From the NCBI GenBank assembly GCA_964059195.1, contig CAXKWD010000006.1, forward strand, positions 64,373,073 through 64,437,072: 64,000 nucleotides of DNA, given 5' to 3'. This document shows positions 11,539 to 22,539 of the stretch, piece by piece (positions within the stretch are counted from its first letter, which is position 1; every line of letters begins with the position of its first letter). The position numbers and the translations under genes are program-made. The stretch comes from Ectobius pallidus (lineage: Eukaryota; Arthropoda; Insecta; Blattodea; Ectobiidae). Below the pieces are notes generated by a model. That model did not search any database. It was not told the origin of the DNA and saw nothing but the letters and a program-made list of their open reading frames with translations.

Positions 11539-11541
11539 GTT
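11484..11541. repeat. (ATT)n microsatellite
   Basis: An almost uninterrupted ATT/TTA trinucleotide repeat. It creates a poly-isoleucine open frame that is not a gene. Confidence 0.9.
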
Positions 11542-11696
11542 ATGCTACTCAAATTTAAAAGGATGTCATTTATACGTCTTTCAGTAGTGGTATTATTTCA
11601 ATGCAGAGCTATGCACTTCACTTCCACACTGCATTCTTATTACAATATCTAAGCAATATATACAATATAGCTATTATTGGTGCTGCTTTCATGTTA

Positions 11697-11957
11697 GACC
11701 GCCTGCGAGCTCTAGTGGTTGCTGAATACGGATCCGCAAGTCTTGGTTCGATCTCCGGTACCTCTTCGGGTTTTTCTGAGGTAGGAAGGTCTGGAACGGG
11801 TGCACTCAGCCTCGTGACCCAACTGAGGCGCTAATTGAAGAAGTAGCGGTTCCGATTCAGTAAGCCATCAATAACTGCCGTGGGAGTCGGCATGCTGATC
11901 ACGTGCCCCAATTCTGCCATCTACCTATTCAAAATGTGTTACTTCTTTATTAAGCTC

Positions 11958-11999
<42 letters not shown>

Positions 12000-12000
12000 G
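11697..12000 (+). mobile_element. tRNA-derived SINE, family 2, with (TTA)n tail
   Basis: The head has an A box-like GAGCTCTAGTGG (11707-11718) and a B box-like GGTTCGATCTCC (11745-11756) with tRNA spacing. A body follows, ending atgctgatcacgtgcccc...ctgccatctacc, then a long (TTA)n tail (about 11958-11999). A TTA tail like that of the LINE at 3734-6976 suggests that a LINE with this kind of 3' end mobilises it, which is inference. It lies within the large inverted-repeat segment. A related piece sits at 31381-31544. Confidence 0.75.
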
Positions 12001-13838
12001 TTCGTTGAAAATGTCATTGTTCGAAATAGTACCGTTTGATGTTTATAATTGTACCTACTGTGGTACATTTTCGAAAGATGTCCTTGAAATGAAACATTGA
12101 TTGCCATGACTGGTTTAACAACTGTTTGATTTTCATATTTTTGTGAAGGGTCAACTATGTTACCAATGTTTTAAAATTACAATAACATTGATTTTTCTTA
12201 TGTTCATTATGTTCACAAAATAAGAGTAGGCCTATAGTCTATGTTAGGTGTTCGAAAATGTACTGTCTTACCTACTAGTATTCGTTTGATAGTGTTTTGA
12301 CGAAAACAGGAACTTGATTTACCAGTTAATGTTGACAGATTCTTGTCCTTTTGGATCTTCTTAATAACATATATATGCTTTTAATCCACTACTTTCATTT
12401 GACATGTGACATTATCGCGAAACTAGAGCTGCACACAATACAGATGAAGCATATATCCACAAAGACAGACATACAAGCACATACACATTCACAAAGCTGC
12501 TGTCACTGGGAACCATAAACTTTCAATTTGCATATTCTGGTACATACATACAAGTAACAGGAATAAATGAAATTTAATGAAGCAAGGACTATGGGGCGGA
12601 GAAATAGTTTCAGTAGGGAGGCAAGAGGGGAGGCATCAACTTGTTAAAATGTATGCACAGATGGTGAACCATCTTACACGTTACATTGCCTGAATTAGTA
12701 CATCGTAATTAGTGCAAACAGTGTCTCACACACACAGCATTTCATTGTAACAGAGTTTTAATTAGTTTCTCAGCACAAGTTTCAAATTGTGGGCAATCTG
12801 CTTTCGCAACTTATCACTAGCATTAATTCTACAATAACATCGAATATAATATATAATTACCTGCTTAGACTTTAAAGGTATTTTAGTGATCGCAGCTAGG
12901 CCTACTCCTATCTCCGTAAAGGCAAGTATTTGCTGAAAATTAGTCAGAAAGTAAAAGGTGGACCTTTTCTGTTCTATTATTTTTTCCGATATTCACGTGG
13001 AAAAAAGCGTACAGAGGTTCTCATCTGCGTGGTTATTTTCAGATAATGGTTCCAATTATAACATATCGTCCCAGGCTTTCCGAGTATCTTTTCTTATTTT
13101 CTAACTATTAAAATATACCATGTGATGCAGTTTATGATCTGTTTCAGTGAGTGTTCAAGCCTAAATTAGTTTGAAAAATGTAGATAGACATATGTAGGCC
13201 TACGTATCTCTTTTCTTTTGTATAGGGTAGGCTGTTGTTCAAATTGTTATATTTTATTAATTTAACTATACGGAAATGTTCCGAAGAAACTATAGGAACA
13301 AAACAATTATTATAATTTAAGAGAAGAAGGAGAATCTTCGTGACAGTTTTTTATTCTTTTAGTACGAGAAAAAATATATCTGTAAATGTTGAATTTTTAT
13401 TTTGTAAATGTTATATAAAGAATTTAAAAACTCGAAAATGCATTATGTAACAACATAAGAATTTGAACACAGTGATAAGACCTAAGCAAAATGCGTATTT
13501 ATTATATACTTCTAAACATAAGCCGAAATATTATTTTTCGTAAGACATTCCTTGACAAGCAATTTTAGCTTTATTTCCTAGTGCTTATTTTTCTTGTTCC
13601 GAAAGGAAATAGTTGTTTATTATATGACTTTCATTTAGAACAGCTTAAAATTGTCACACTGGAAGTGTTTGTTTCAGTCCTATACGTCATTATCATCGTC
13701 TTCTTTCTTTTTTCGACCAACAGTATTACTGAAAAATCAGGGTTATAAAACTCTGTCACATCCCTAAAAAGCTTTCCAGTGAAAAAAAAAACAGATATTG
13801 AAGATATCTTTTCATACACTTGTTTCATAATATATACT
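12001..13838. other. Interior of the inverted-repeat segment, no gene recognised
   Basis: AT-rich DNA between the SINE and the right arm. If this is a DNA transposon, a transposase should lie here or in 11146-11690, but I find no recognisable catalytic motif. The 65-aa minus-strand frame at 13631-13828 is not convincing. Confidence 0.5.
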
Positions 13839-14211
13839 GACTATTCCACTCATACGCCGCGTGGTTGATATTGACCAATAACATTTAGAAATTTTTTGGA
13901 TATAGACAAATCACGATCGTTTATATTATAATATCCTTCCTCTGATCGCTAGGATGCAATTTTATCTGATAAATAGTCAGCTCATTATTGGACACGTAAG
14001 GCATCAACGTGCGGTGATTATTACGTCACATACTGCCAATCATCAGAATCAAAGCACATTATTTTATAAAACTTAACTTGTTTGGAAATTGAAATAATAT
14101 AAACGTCCATTGATTAAAAACACGGTTTCGATTAGGTGCAAGCCAGATCGTTTTATTTTATAGCGTTTTCATGTAAGCAACTAGCAGGACGCCCTCCATC
14201 TTGTGATGCGC
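13839..14211 (-). repeat. Right arm of the long inverted repeat
   Basis: Partner of 10775-11145 in reverse complement. The inner end is tgactattccactcatacg and the outer end gacgccctccatcttgtg. Differences between arms are scattered substitutions and small indels, so the duplication is old enough to have decayed but remains easy to align. Confidence 0.85.
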
Positions 14212-15081
14212 ACTATTGGTAGCATTGGGAACTCGAATCGATTCGTGGACTGTTCATTCATCTATAGATCGTCCCAACCTTAAAAAACAGTATTGAGTTA
14301 AATGTAGTATTTGCATCTCACTTGCACTCGTACGTTCTGCAATTAGCTTCGTCCTTTTCTATCCCGACAATGTTGCCATTTTTCCAAAGTGATAAATGTA
14401 ATAATGTGATTGAGAGGTCTTATAGAGAATTTTCCGCTCTATCTCATGATGTCAATTGTGAAGTCATAAATAATTAATATGAGGCCTATTTTTCACAATT
14501 ACGTTAATTTGGCGGAAATCTATATTTTTTCAGATGAATAACTTATCACGTGATAGACAAGAAACCAATAATCGAAACCGACTAAGAATTTTTTTTTGGA
14601 TTGCCTGATATTTATAGAAAATACCTCTTTCCCTTGGCAATAAATTTTACATAAGAAGAAAGCTATATTTTTTTTATGAAGTGCTGCTGGAAAATTTTCG
14701 GATGTTAACACAAAAAAGTTAGTTAGCGAGTAACCTACTTTGTTTTTTATTTTACATTGGTGACTAAGCGAGAAGAAATGTTTATAGATGTCTGAGAAAG
14801 TATTTAAAACAAACCAGAGCTCTATATCATGTAGCATTAATAAATTATCACAGTTTTCCCGAGCTCGACAATCAGGCAGTCCTGACTCAACGCTGTACAG
14901 ATTTTGTTTACTCATATGTTTCTCAGATGATCGTATCTTCTTCAGAGCTCAGTGTTATAATGTGATCTGTGTAGTGAAGTTTAACTTATGGTGTGGATTT
15001 GTGATTTTAAAAATTAAATTTTATATTTATTTTTATTTTATATTAATTATCAATAGAGAAACTAGAAATCGTAGTGTTTGC

Positions 15082-15270
15082 AAATTGCGCAGTAAAGAGC
15101 GAATTATAGTATTAAATATACTTAATTATTTCTTGAAGAAAATGAACGTTACCCAGCCAATTAAAGAGTCAGCAGAAGCTACACGGTGTTCAGAAAGTGT
15201 ACTGTATAGAATAAGAAAAGAAAACACGAAAGGTCCTTTGAGAAGGAATAATACCACTCCCTATGGATAG
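15082..15270 (+). pseudogene. N-terminal helix-turn-helix exon of a DDE_3/IS630-type transposase
   Basis: The frame is open from 14788, but only its C-terminal third looks conserved: LRSKERIIVLNILNYF, then QPIKESAEATRCSESV and LYRIRKEN. In insect IS630-like transposases this pattern forms the DNA-binding domain: a first helix SKER-IVLN-YF, then a second HTH with A-AT--S---LYRIRKE. The frame stops at 15270, far short of a DDE domain, and a Helitron occupies the next kilobase. It sits between matching TIRs and so most likely binds them. It could instead be exon 1 of a spliced gene, but no catalytic exon is visible. Confidence 0.55.
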
Positions 15271-15445
15271 TGAACAGGCCTAAAGGAAGGTAATGTATTT
15301 TAACTATTACTTTCCTAATCTAATTATATTCTTTAAAATTTGATTATTATAACATAATAATTGTAATAATAATAGCAATAACAACAATAGTAAATAATAT
15401 TATCTAAATGAAATTTAATAATAAATTTAACATTTATAAATTATT

Positions 15446-16470
15446 AGCTTAAAGGACCCGGCGTCACCTGGTTTTGTATTTTGCTTATACTTCGAAGTCA
15501 ATTTTAGAGGGAGCCCTCTTAATTTTAAAAATCTAGGCCGTAGAGGAAGAACGACTTATCACATCCAAGGACTTGGGATTTTGCACCCCATTACTTCTAA
15601 AGACCATGGATGGTGGGATTGAGATAAGAAGAGACAGAAATTCCTATTAGTCTTGCTTATCTGTGTATCAAGTCTGGTAAAATGAGCTAAAGAATGTAGA
15701 TTTAAACGTCATTTAATAGGGATTAAAACATTTAAGTGATTTTTTTTTCCAAATTTAGTTTTACCTAAATTTCTCTCTCGGTTCTATACCTCTGTGTAAA
15801 GTCTGGTAAAAATTGGTCAGAGAATGTAGATTTAAATAAAATTTATATAATATGGGTTGCGATATTTAAGGAGTGATTTCTTCCAAATTAACTTTGGTTA
15901 AAATTTCTCTTGGTTCTTTGTATAAAGTCTGATGAAAATTGGTCAAAGGTTGTAGGTATAAATATATATCACAAAATAGGGGTGAAACATCTAAAATGTG
16001 GTTTGTTCTAAAATTAGTTTTCCTACCATTTTCTCCTGATTCTATACGTTCTGTGTATAAAGTCTGTTAAAAACAGGTCAAGAATGTAGATCTAAATTTT
16101 GGTGATATAATAGGGGTAGAAACATTTAAGGGGTGGCTTCTTACAAAATTAACTTCGCCTATTTTTTTCTCTTGTTTTTATAGGGTCTGTGTGTAAAGTT
16201 TGGTAAACATCGTTCAAAGAATGTAGACTTGTAAAAAATCACATAGTAGGGAATGAAAATTTCGCAAGGGGTGCTTTTTTTTCGAGAATGATTGTCTCGT
16301 AGAATTTTTACTCGATTCTATAGGGTACATGTGTAACATGTGTAACAGTTTGCAGATATTAGTCAAAGAATGTAGATTTTTGGGCTTATAGAGAACATAT
16401 TACTCATGGGGGTTGAAAATAAGGGAAGGAGGATTACCGTTGTTCTATCTGCAGGGCACGATTTAAAGTA
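15446..16470 (-). mobile_element. Helitron fragment (second copy of the 3469 family)
   Basis: On the minus strand the 3' end carries the hairpin-like ccaggtgacgccgggt followed by CTAA and T, fitting the CTRR rule. Sequence next to it matches 3473-3733, for example gaagaacgacttatcaca and agaaacagaaattc. The interior (15660-16390) holds about six diverged repeats of a unit containing tgtataaagtctggtaaaa and caaagaatgtagattt. The 5' TC end is not evident, so the right boundary is approximate. Confidence 0.65.
15660..16390. repeat. Diverged ~120-bp tandem units inside the Helitron
   Basis: Each unit includes a 'ctgtgtataaagtctggtaaa' style segment, then 'ggtcaaagaatgtagatt', then 'taggggttgaaacatttaag' and a 'tttctctcggttctat' segment. 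Roughly six units can be followed by eye with many substitutions. Such internal repeats are common in non-autonomous Helitrons. Confidence 0.6.
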
Positions 16471-16615
16471 ATTATTATATACAACAAACAAATTTCGAGG
16501 TTTTCACGCCTATCTAAGAGCTTTTTCACATCATGTGCCTGGTCTTGTGATGTGAGTAGATCTGGCATCAGTGCGCTGCATAAGACCAATACTGTCTTTT
16601 AAGGTTGGGACGGTC

Positions 16616-17170
16616 TATAGTATGACGTGATCTTACGGCTGAGAGAATATTGACAACAACGTAAGAAAATAATTATTTACAAAATCCGTTACATTTTATT
16701 CATGGAATAGTCTTAATAAATTCTACCCGAGATTACGAGTTTCATCAGATAAATTTGCTCGAATTTCTTGATCGAAAATCTCATAATCTCATGGCATTAC
16801 CTATGATAAAATGCGTTCCATGAAACTGGAAACTTGACATAAGGTTCAATAATTTGGACACCTCTTTTCTATAATGTTCAAGTATACTGTTGGTTTGTAA
16901 CTCTGTGCACAAGTAATGTAATGTAATAAAAAAAGTAGCATATTATATTTTATTCGCATTACAAGTATTTTCCAATTAGGAATTTAATATAAATCTCCCT
17001 AGAGCGACCTATCATCATGCATCTTCACTACAATACTGAATAACACCAGAAAATTTGTCACGAAGCAAATGACTACGTGCCTAATAAACAGTAGGAAACC
17101 ATTCCTAAACAAAGGAAGGGTTGGGGGACCGCAACTAATCGATATTGAACATTTTCATGATTATCGATAC
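16616..17170. other. Non-coding DNA with a MITE-like piece at 16715-16830
   Basis: At 16780-16815 the sequence atggcattacctatgataaaa matches the reverse complement of 10700-10730 (gggattacctatgataaaa), with related gagattacgag sequence beside both. This suggests two copies of a small dispersed repeat in opposite orientation. No gene is seen. Confidence 0.4.
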
Positions 17171-18650
17171 TGCCCTGAATTTATTTGAATTACAGAAAAA
17201 GGAGAGGTGCGCATGCGTCGACGGTGAATCGACGAGAGAGGAGTTGAACCTGAAAGACGGTTACAGAGTACGTGCCTGACTACGAGAGAGAGAAGTTGAA
17301 ATGGCAGAAGGGAGAAGACGAGACTGGGATGTGTGACAGCGGTAGAGGCGTCCTGGCATGATGGTGTGTCAGACTTTCATCTAAGGAAATTCTGAATGGG
17401 AATTTCACTGATACGACTATATGGAGATAGTCCTTAGCTGGGAAAGCACATCACGTCCGCCGGTACGAGAGACCGCTTCAGCGAACACCAGCTGTGGAGA
17501 GAAGAGTGGGTCACGACTGCTCAGTCTGGGCTAAGGGAAGATGTGGACACCAGAAAATAGATGGAAACAACACGGGATCAGAGGATAAGTTGGTCAACAC
17601 CCGTTGAGTATAATCACATAAACATTTTCTTTTGTATTGGGAAGTGAAAAATTTTGAGGCATTGTTGTTTAACGGCCGTTTCTAAGAGATGTGTGGCGAC
17701 TAGACGCCGTAAGGAAAGATAAGGAGTAGGGTTAGAGATACAAAGGTGATTAGTATAGGGTGAGGAAAAGGTACAGTAATTCAATCAGTTTCCATTTCTG
17801 GTCTAAGCTAAATATGAAAAGAGCAGTAAAGAGAGTGACCGTGGGATAGTAAAGATAAATCTCTATACTTGGGTTTCTATGGGTGATTGTCTCACGAATG
17901 AATACATAGCTCGAGGCAATTGGTGATGCTCATTCAAACTTGTTTTTTTATAAGACAGGACGCGAGGGGAGTAAGAAAGAAGGGTAATAGGGGCTTACTT
18001 AGTATTTCTTGCGAGGGCCTCTCCCTCTTGGTTTTTGTTGGGTGACAGATGACTATCTATGAGTAGATTTCATGCTGGCCCGTAATGATTGAGTTGTTTT
18101 CTTTAAGAGATTTATCGAAGAGTGGGAACCGTATGGATCATGGTAAAGGGAGATAAGAAAGTGAACAGTGAGAGGCAGAAGAAGGCCTATGAGTAGTAGT
18201 ATATTAGGCGCATACCATTGGAAAACTTACATGTTAGGATAGAAGTAGGAGTTACTCAAGGGTTATAAAGAGAGAGTTACTGATCTGGGGCGTGAGTTAG
18301 TTTCAGTTAGAATTCTAGGGAATTTAGAAACAAGGAAATTGGGTGCCCAGGGAGTAGAATAGTAACCTGAAAAGTATGGAAACCAGAGTAACAGGAAATA
18401 GGTAAAATTAGAACAATGGTATAAACTGCTTAAAGAGAGAGGAGTTAAAAGATAATGAATAATAACTGGTTAGGTTAGAAAGAGGAGAGTTGGTAATTTG
18501 GTGTAGTGAATTGATGACAAGTAGTAAAAGCAAGGGTGAGGTGAGGGAACGCCGAAAGTGTCCCAAATAAAATAAATATAAATCTAGTAGCAGGCGAAGC
18601 CTATACTAGTAGAATATAAAGAAATTTATGAGAATTGTGAAAGTCATCGG
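17171..18650. other. Purine-rich, GC-richer stretch of unknown origin
   Basis: The plus strand is markedly G/A-rich (many gagag and aagg runs) and less AT-rich than its surroundings. No frame longer than about 60 codons is open. It may be decayed internal sequence of the LTR element proposed at 18651, but I recognise no retroviral-type motif. Confidence 0.4.
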
Positions 18651-19457
18651 TGTTGGAGGCGAACAACGGCCCCACGTGCCTCTAGGAGAGAGTGTCAGGG
18701 ACCTCTGACATCGATTGTTCAAAATTGTATTTTTGTTTGCGGCCCATTAATATTTTCCCGGTTGCAGGAGAGGAGTCAGATTGTTTGTAACTCAAGATCT
18801 AGACGCCGCCCCTGTATCGGTGGTCTATCGTCACAGTCACTCTGTGGGTATAGGCCTAAATTTCCATTTCTTTCTTCATGACACTGTCTTTCCTATCTAT
18901 CTTTAAGTACAATTCTTCATGGACTAAGATGACTAGTGGACTGGTATAGGAGACATAGGTGGGATTATTGAGTGTAATATGTAGAGTTAAGGACTGGATT
19001 ATGAATTGAAAACCTTTATTTATTCGGAAGAAAGTACAATATATATATTGGAATATCCTGAAGTTGCAAATGTAAATGACTACACAAGTTAGTAGTAAAT
19101 TAGAAGGATAATACGAGACGTTCTAGTAAATACCTGGAAATAAAGAAAGAAAGGAGATTAAAGTAATTAATTAGGGATTTGTTATTGTTGAACAGAGAAC
19201 ATACTTATACAGTTAAACTGGGTATACTAACCTTGAATAATTAAATACTATCCTACCAATAAAAGTGTTGAATGGTTAATGTAGTGTAAATGTAATTTAT
19301 TGTATATAAGATTGTTATTGTTGAAAAGAGAAAAAAATATATGTATATTAAATAAATTATGGTTATTGTTATGCAAAGTAAATTAACGTGAAGTTCAGAT
19401 TTTTGACCCTTATCCTTGTAATGGTTTGAGAGTCGCTGATTTTTGGGCTAAGTTACA
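18651..19457 (+). mobile_element. Candidate LTR of an LTR retrotransposon
   Basis: The block starts TGTTGGAGGCGAACAACGG and ends GGGCTAAGTTACA, so it has TG...CA ends. It contains a plausible poly(A) region (aaataaattatgg near 19350). Five bases after the end comes TGGTAGTGAGCACC (19463-19476), where a tRNA primer-binding site would lie, followed by a purine-rich leader. No second LTR or gag/pol was found, so this would be a truncated element. Confidence 0.35.
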
Positions 19458-19462
19458 TACTT

Positions 19463-19476
19463 TGGTAGTGAGCACC
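19463..19476 (+). promoter_or_regulatory. Possible tRNA primer-binding site
   Basis: TGGTAGTGAGCACC begins with TGG, the complement of the universal tRNA CCA end, and sits 5 bp after the candidate LTR. I could not assign a tRNA. Confidence 0.25.
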
Positions 19477-21137
19477 AAAAAAAAAGGAGAAAAAGAAGAA
19501 ATAGAGAGAAGCAGAATAATAAAAGAAAGATAAATCCGAACTCATTCCCGTCTCCACTGTTAAATTAAAAGCTAGTCGAGAGGCTTGTAGGTACATAGCT
19601 TGTGTATCTATAATTTAATTTGTGACTGGGCTGATATACCACAAAAAGAAGAGAGGAAGTGTATTGATGATGGCGCCCGTTAATATAAATTTTCATCAAT
19701 ATTATCAAACTGGGTAAATTGTTAAAAGAAAGAGAAAGTAGATTGGGAGTAGGAATTTGCAACCACCCGGTAGAGGAGGTAGTTGTACTGAACGTTGGAA
19801 TGTGGATCACGCAGGCCGTGTTATGATGACACAACAGGTGCATAAGTGACCTTGTTTTGTAGGAGTTCAGTAAACTTATGTACTACGATTGAGAATAATC
19901 ACATATTAGTCGTCACAGATTTTGGCGAAGAATTTTTTGCGAAGATTTAATCCAAGAAGTTAGGGAACTTTATAGCATAAAGTAAGAAAGTCCGTCACAA
20001 ATTCATTAGCAAAATAATGATAAATCATCACATGTTTTATTCATAAACATTATTAATATCTTAACCGCGATAATCATTATCACCAACGCCATCATCACCG
20101 CCACGACCAATTCCACCTCCATCGTAATTACTGAACTGAATCAGAGTTAATTAGCTACCTCTAAAGCTTAATCACTGTTCCCGGATCTTGGGTCAAGCAA
20201 TCGATGCCCGATTTATGGCATCAGCGTTTCTATTACACTTATTTCAATATATCATATATATCCATAATATTCGACTTTTTAAATTTAAAGTAAGAAACAT
20301 TAAACTAGTGCACGACCAAGTACCGAACCTGGTTTATTTAATTCTTTTCTATCTGCACGATATTACTATTTTATTGCGTAATACATAGGCCTATAGGCTA
20401 TAAATTATGTTGTACAAATATTTCTATGATTCCCTTAAATGTCTAATCGAACTCGTATGGCTTTTATAGTTATTTAATCACACATGTAGTGTTTTTCAAA
20501 CAAGGTACCTGTACACAAACAATTCAGAATTTTTACAATTAACATTTTTATGCAGTTTTATACGGTTGAATCAGAACTTAACAATTTAATGATTGTTCAC
20601 TGACCCGAAAATACAGATATTAAGATTAGACAAACAAATAGAGAAAACCCCATAAATGATCTAGCATACAATACGTGCACTCACGTACAGTGGCTAAAAC
20701 TTACAGTGCCATGATGGTTTGAGAGAATGTAAAATATAATAAAATATGTAGGCCTATACTAAAACATGCGGTTAATATATACATATAATATTTATATGTG
20801 TATATTTATATAATATAGTCATTAACAGAAAACAAGAAAACTTTGGACCCTGAAGCAAAATAAGACTGTACAGTGATCAATGTATAAAATAGATCTCTGA
20901 AACAGTAAGATAACCACTACAGTGTTTTGCAGATGACAAGCCGTTTGTACTTCTCCTGCTTAGATACGCGGTCCAATCAGAGACGGCGAGACGGAGGGAA
21001 GACTCTTTCTGCAAGCGGCAGTCCTTTAGCTCGTACACGTGATTGGCGGTGAAGGAAATGGCTTCTCATTTGAAAAATATTGTAGTTTAAATTAAAGTAC
21101 ATTCCTGTATAATGAATGTGTTAGTTTGTGTAATCAT
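19477..21137. other. Non-coding DNA, nothing recognised
   Basis: Purine-rich to about 19760, then ordinary AT-rich DNA. A degenerate ATCACC-like simple repeat occurs at 20070-20125. The 92-aa minus-strand frame at 19565-19843 is Ser/Thr/Tyr-rich and has no family features. Confidence 0.5.
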
Positions 21138-21627
21138 CAGGCTTTAAAACTTAGTGCCCGATCGAATATGTTAACAGCAACCGTACTGTACAGACTTTGC
21201 TCGGCGTATGCCCTAGCTACCATATGCTAGTTCACGTGATAGTAAACAAACCGGAATACAGATATAGGAAGACCACAAAATAACTTCTCATTATCTAAAC
21301 TCACATTACAAGCATTCAAAACGATACTTTCTCCTGTTTGTGTATAATAGTCCCTCCCAAATGTTTCAATATACCCATATGTTTGCGTTTTAGGACACTT
21401 TACTTTCGGCATGCCGAACACGTATTATAAATTTAAACACGCACAATGACAAGGTACACTGTTGACCAATTTGAGAGGCACCGTACTACGAGCGCATTCA
21501 CTTCTCGGTACTACTATCACTGACTGTCTTATCAGCCTACGCAATCACCCTCCACCCCCTATACTCAGGTTGTTGGTAACCGGAATCAACTCCCTCTGTG
21601 GGTTCGGGCACTAAGTTTTAAAGCCTG
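21138..21627 (-). mobile_element. hAT-derived element with perfect 8-bp target-site duplication
   Basis: The ends are CAGGCTTTAAAACTTAGT.. and its reverse complement (..ACTAAGTTTTAAAGCCTG), with TIRs of about 25 bp that continue gcccga/tcgggc. Both sides are flanked by the identical octamer GTAATCAT (21130-21137 and 21628-21635), the hallmark of hAT insertion. At 490 bp it is non-autonomous, but it retains a 64-codon minus-strand ORF resembling the start of a hAT transposase. A perfect duplication suggests the insertion is relatively young. Confidence 0.9.
21227..21421 (-). pseudogene. Truncated hAT transposase N-terminus (BED-like, CGGBP1-like)
   Basis: The frame MFGMPKVKCPKTQTYGYIETFG.. 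continues ..GESIVLNACNVSLDNEKLFCG. It resembles the start of CGGBP1-like hAT proteins, where MPK-NKT-Y--FG leads into a BED zinc finger with ..LFC--C.... Here the first metal-binding Cys pair is degenerate (LNACNVS), and the reading departs from the family after LFCG, so the finger's His residues are absent. In full-length relatives this domain binds transposon ends. The fragment cannot be a working transposase. It is carried inside the element at 21138-21627. Confidence 0.5.
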
Positions 21628-22180
21628 GTAATCATGGAACCTCTCTAGAAAGTACCTAAGTCACAAAAACAATTACATAGTAATGCCTTTTGGAGGGATT
21701 TTTTAAACGAGACTGGAGAGTTTTGCGATGTTATGTCTTGAGGGAGAGAGTTGAAGACTTTTGAGCATAGGTAGTGTAGAGATGACTCAAATGTCAGTCA
21801 TTTTCTTCGTGTTTCTTAATCTTTCAGGAGTACAGAGTCATATTATTCCGAGCAATGTTACAATTGTCCATCTTAAAATAGCCTAAGAACTTAATGAACA
21901 ATATTAATGATAATGTATTAGAATATTTAGAAGCTATTTGGGGAGCTTGTTATTATCGCAGGCGGGGATTTAGTTCTGATATATATATAAAATAAATAAA
22001 ATGTAAAAGATAGTTTAGACCTTTAGAGTTAACGTAGAAATGAAGTAGTTCTTTATTATGTGTGTATGACAGATGCATCGTTTACGTCTTTTTACCTAAA
22101 CTGTTCTACTCTGGACGACATTGACGAGAAAGATTTTTCCCCCTTCACTTTCTTCATCTCATTGATGTTTTTCCTTACAG
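21628..22180. other. Non-coding DNA ending in a strong splice-acceptor-like tract
   Basis: No gene is recognised. The last 50 bases are pyrimidine-rich and end tgtttttccttacag (22166-22180), a textbook 3' splice-site sequence. Confidence 0.4.
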
Positions 22181-22408
22181 AAGAGTAGATTTCTTTCTTC
22201 CGGACTGGTGGGCATGTGGAACATAGTATTTTACAGCGTACTTGGCGGGAGATTTCATAGCCTGTTCGGTGCCTGGCGCCTTAATGCGGTGACGGAAATG
22301 AGCGGGAAGACGGCCAGGCGGTCAGTTGGCCGGACTCGTGAATGGGTCGTTGAGAAAATGTGGGCTTTGCTACGGGGAGGCACAGGGCACAGTGTTATCC
22401 TCTTGTAG
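22181..22408 (+). CDS. Candidate terminal coding exon of an unknown gene
   Basis: Directly after a strong acceptor (tgtttttccttacag) the frame runs open for 75 codons to TAG at 22406. It begins KSRFLSSGLVGMWNIV and includes LGGRFHSLFGAWRLN, a basic stretch SGKTARRSVGRTREW, and ends HSVILL. The segment is GC-richer than its flanks. I do not recognise the protein. The case rests only on the acceptor, the frame and composition. It may equally be non-coding RNA or old transposon sequence. Confidence 0.25.
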   Translation, partial: KSRFLSSGLVGMWNIVFYSVLGGRFHSLFGAWRLNAVTEMSGKTARRSVGRTREWVVEKMWALLRGGTGHSVILL

Positions 22409-22539
22409 ATCTTTTCACACTACCAAAGGGACTTTGGCTTGTCCCTCAATGTCACGAGGTGATCCTCTCTAGTACTGCTTTCCACAGCGTGCGGGAAAGT
22501 TCCCATAGACTTCGCTCTGCGTTAACATACATAAATTAA

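Larger units (their letters stand above)
14267..16615 (+). mobile_element. Tc1/IS630-like DNA transposon, interrupted by a Helitron piece
   Basis: The 29-bp terminal inverted repeats match at 27 positions: left 14267-14295 begins GATCGTCCCAACCTTAAAA, and right 16587-16615 is its complement with C for T at position 3 and G for A near position 20. Both ends abut TATA (14263-14266 and 16616-16619), consistent with TA target duplication. Inside are a helix-turn-helix coding exon (15082-15237) and a minus-strand Helitron fragment from 15446. The DDE catalytic part was not found. Confidence 0.75.

Noticed and set aside
11446..11652. 68-codon frame with poly-isoleucine
   Set aside because: It is produced by the (ATT)n microsatellite and has no conserved flank.
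10775..14211. hAT assignment of the long inverted-repeat element
   Set aside because: The ends do not begin CAG and no 8-bp duplication is found at any plausible boundary.
14520..14915. 131-codon minus-strand frame
   Set aside because: No motif. It overlaps the 5' part of the IS630-like element antisense to its HTH exon frame and has AT-driven composition.
15660..16390. CRISPR-like array
   Set aside because: The repeats are diverged, about 120 bp and inside a Helitron. Nothing else is prokaryotic in the window.
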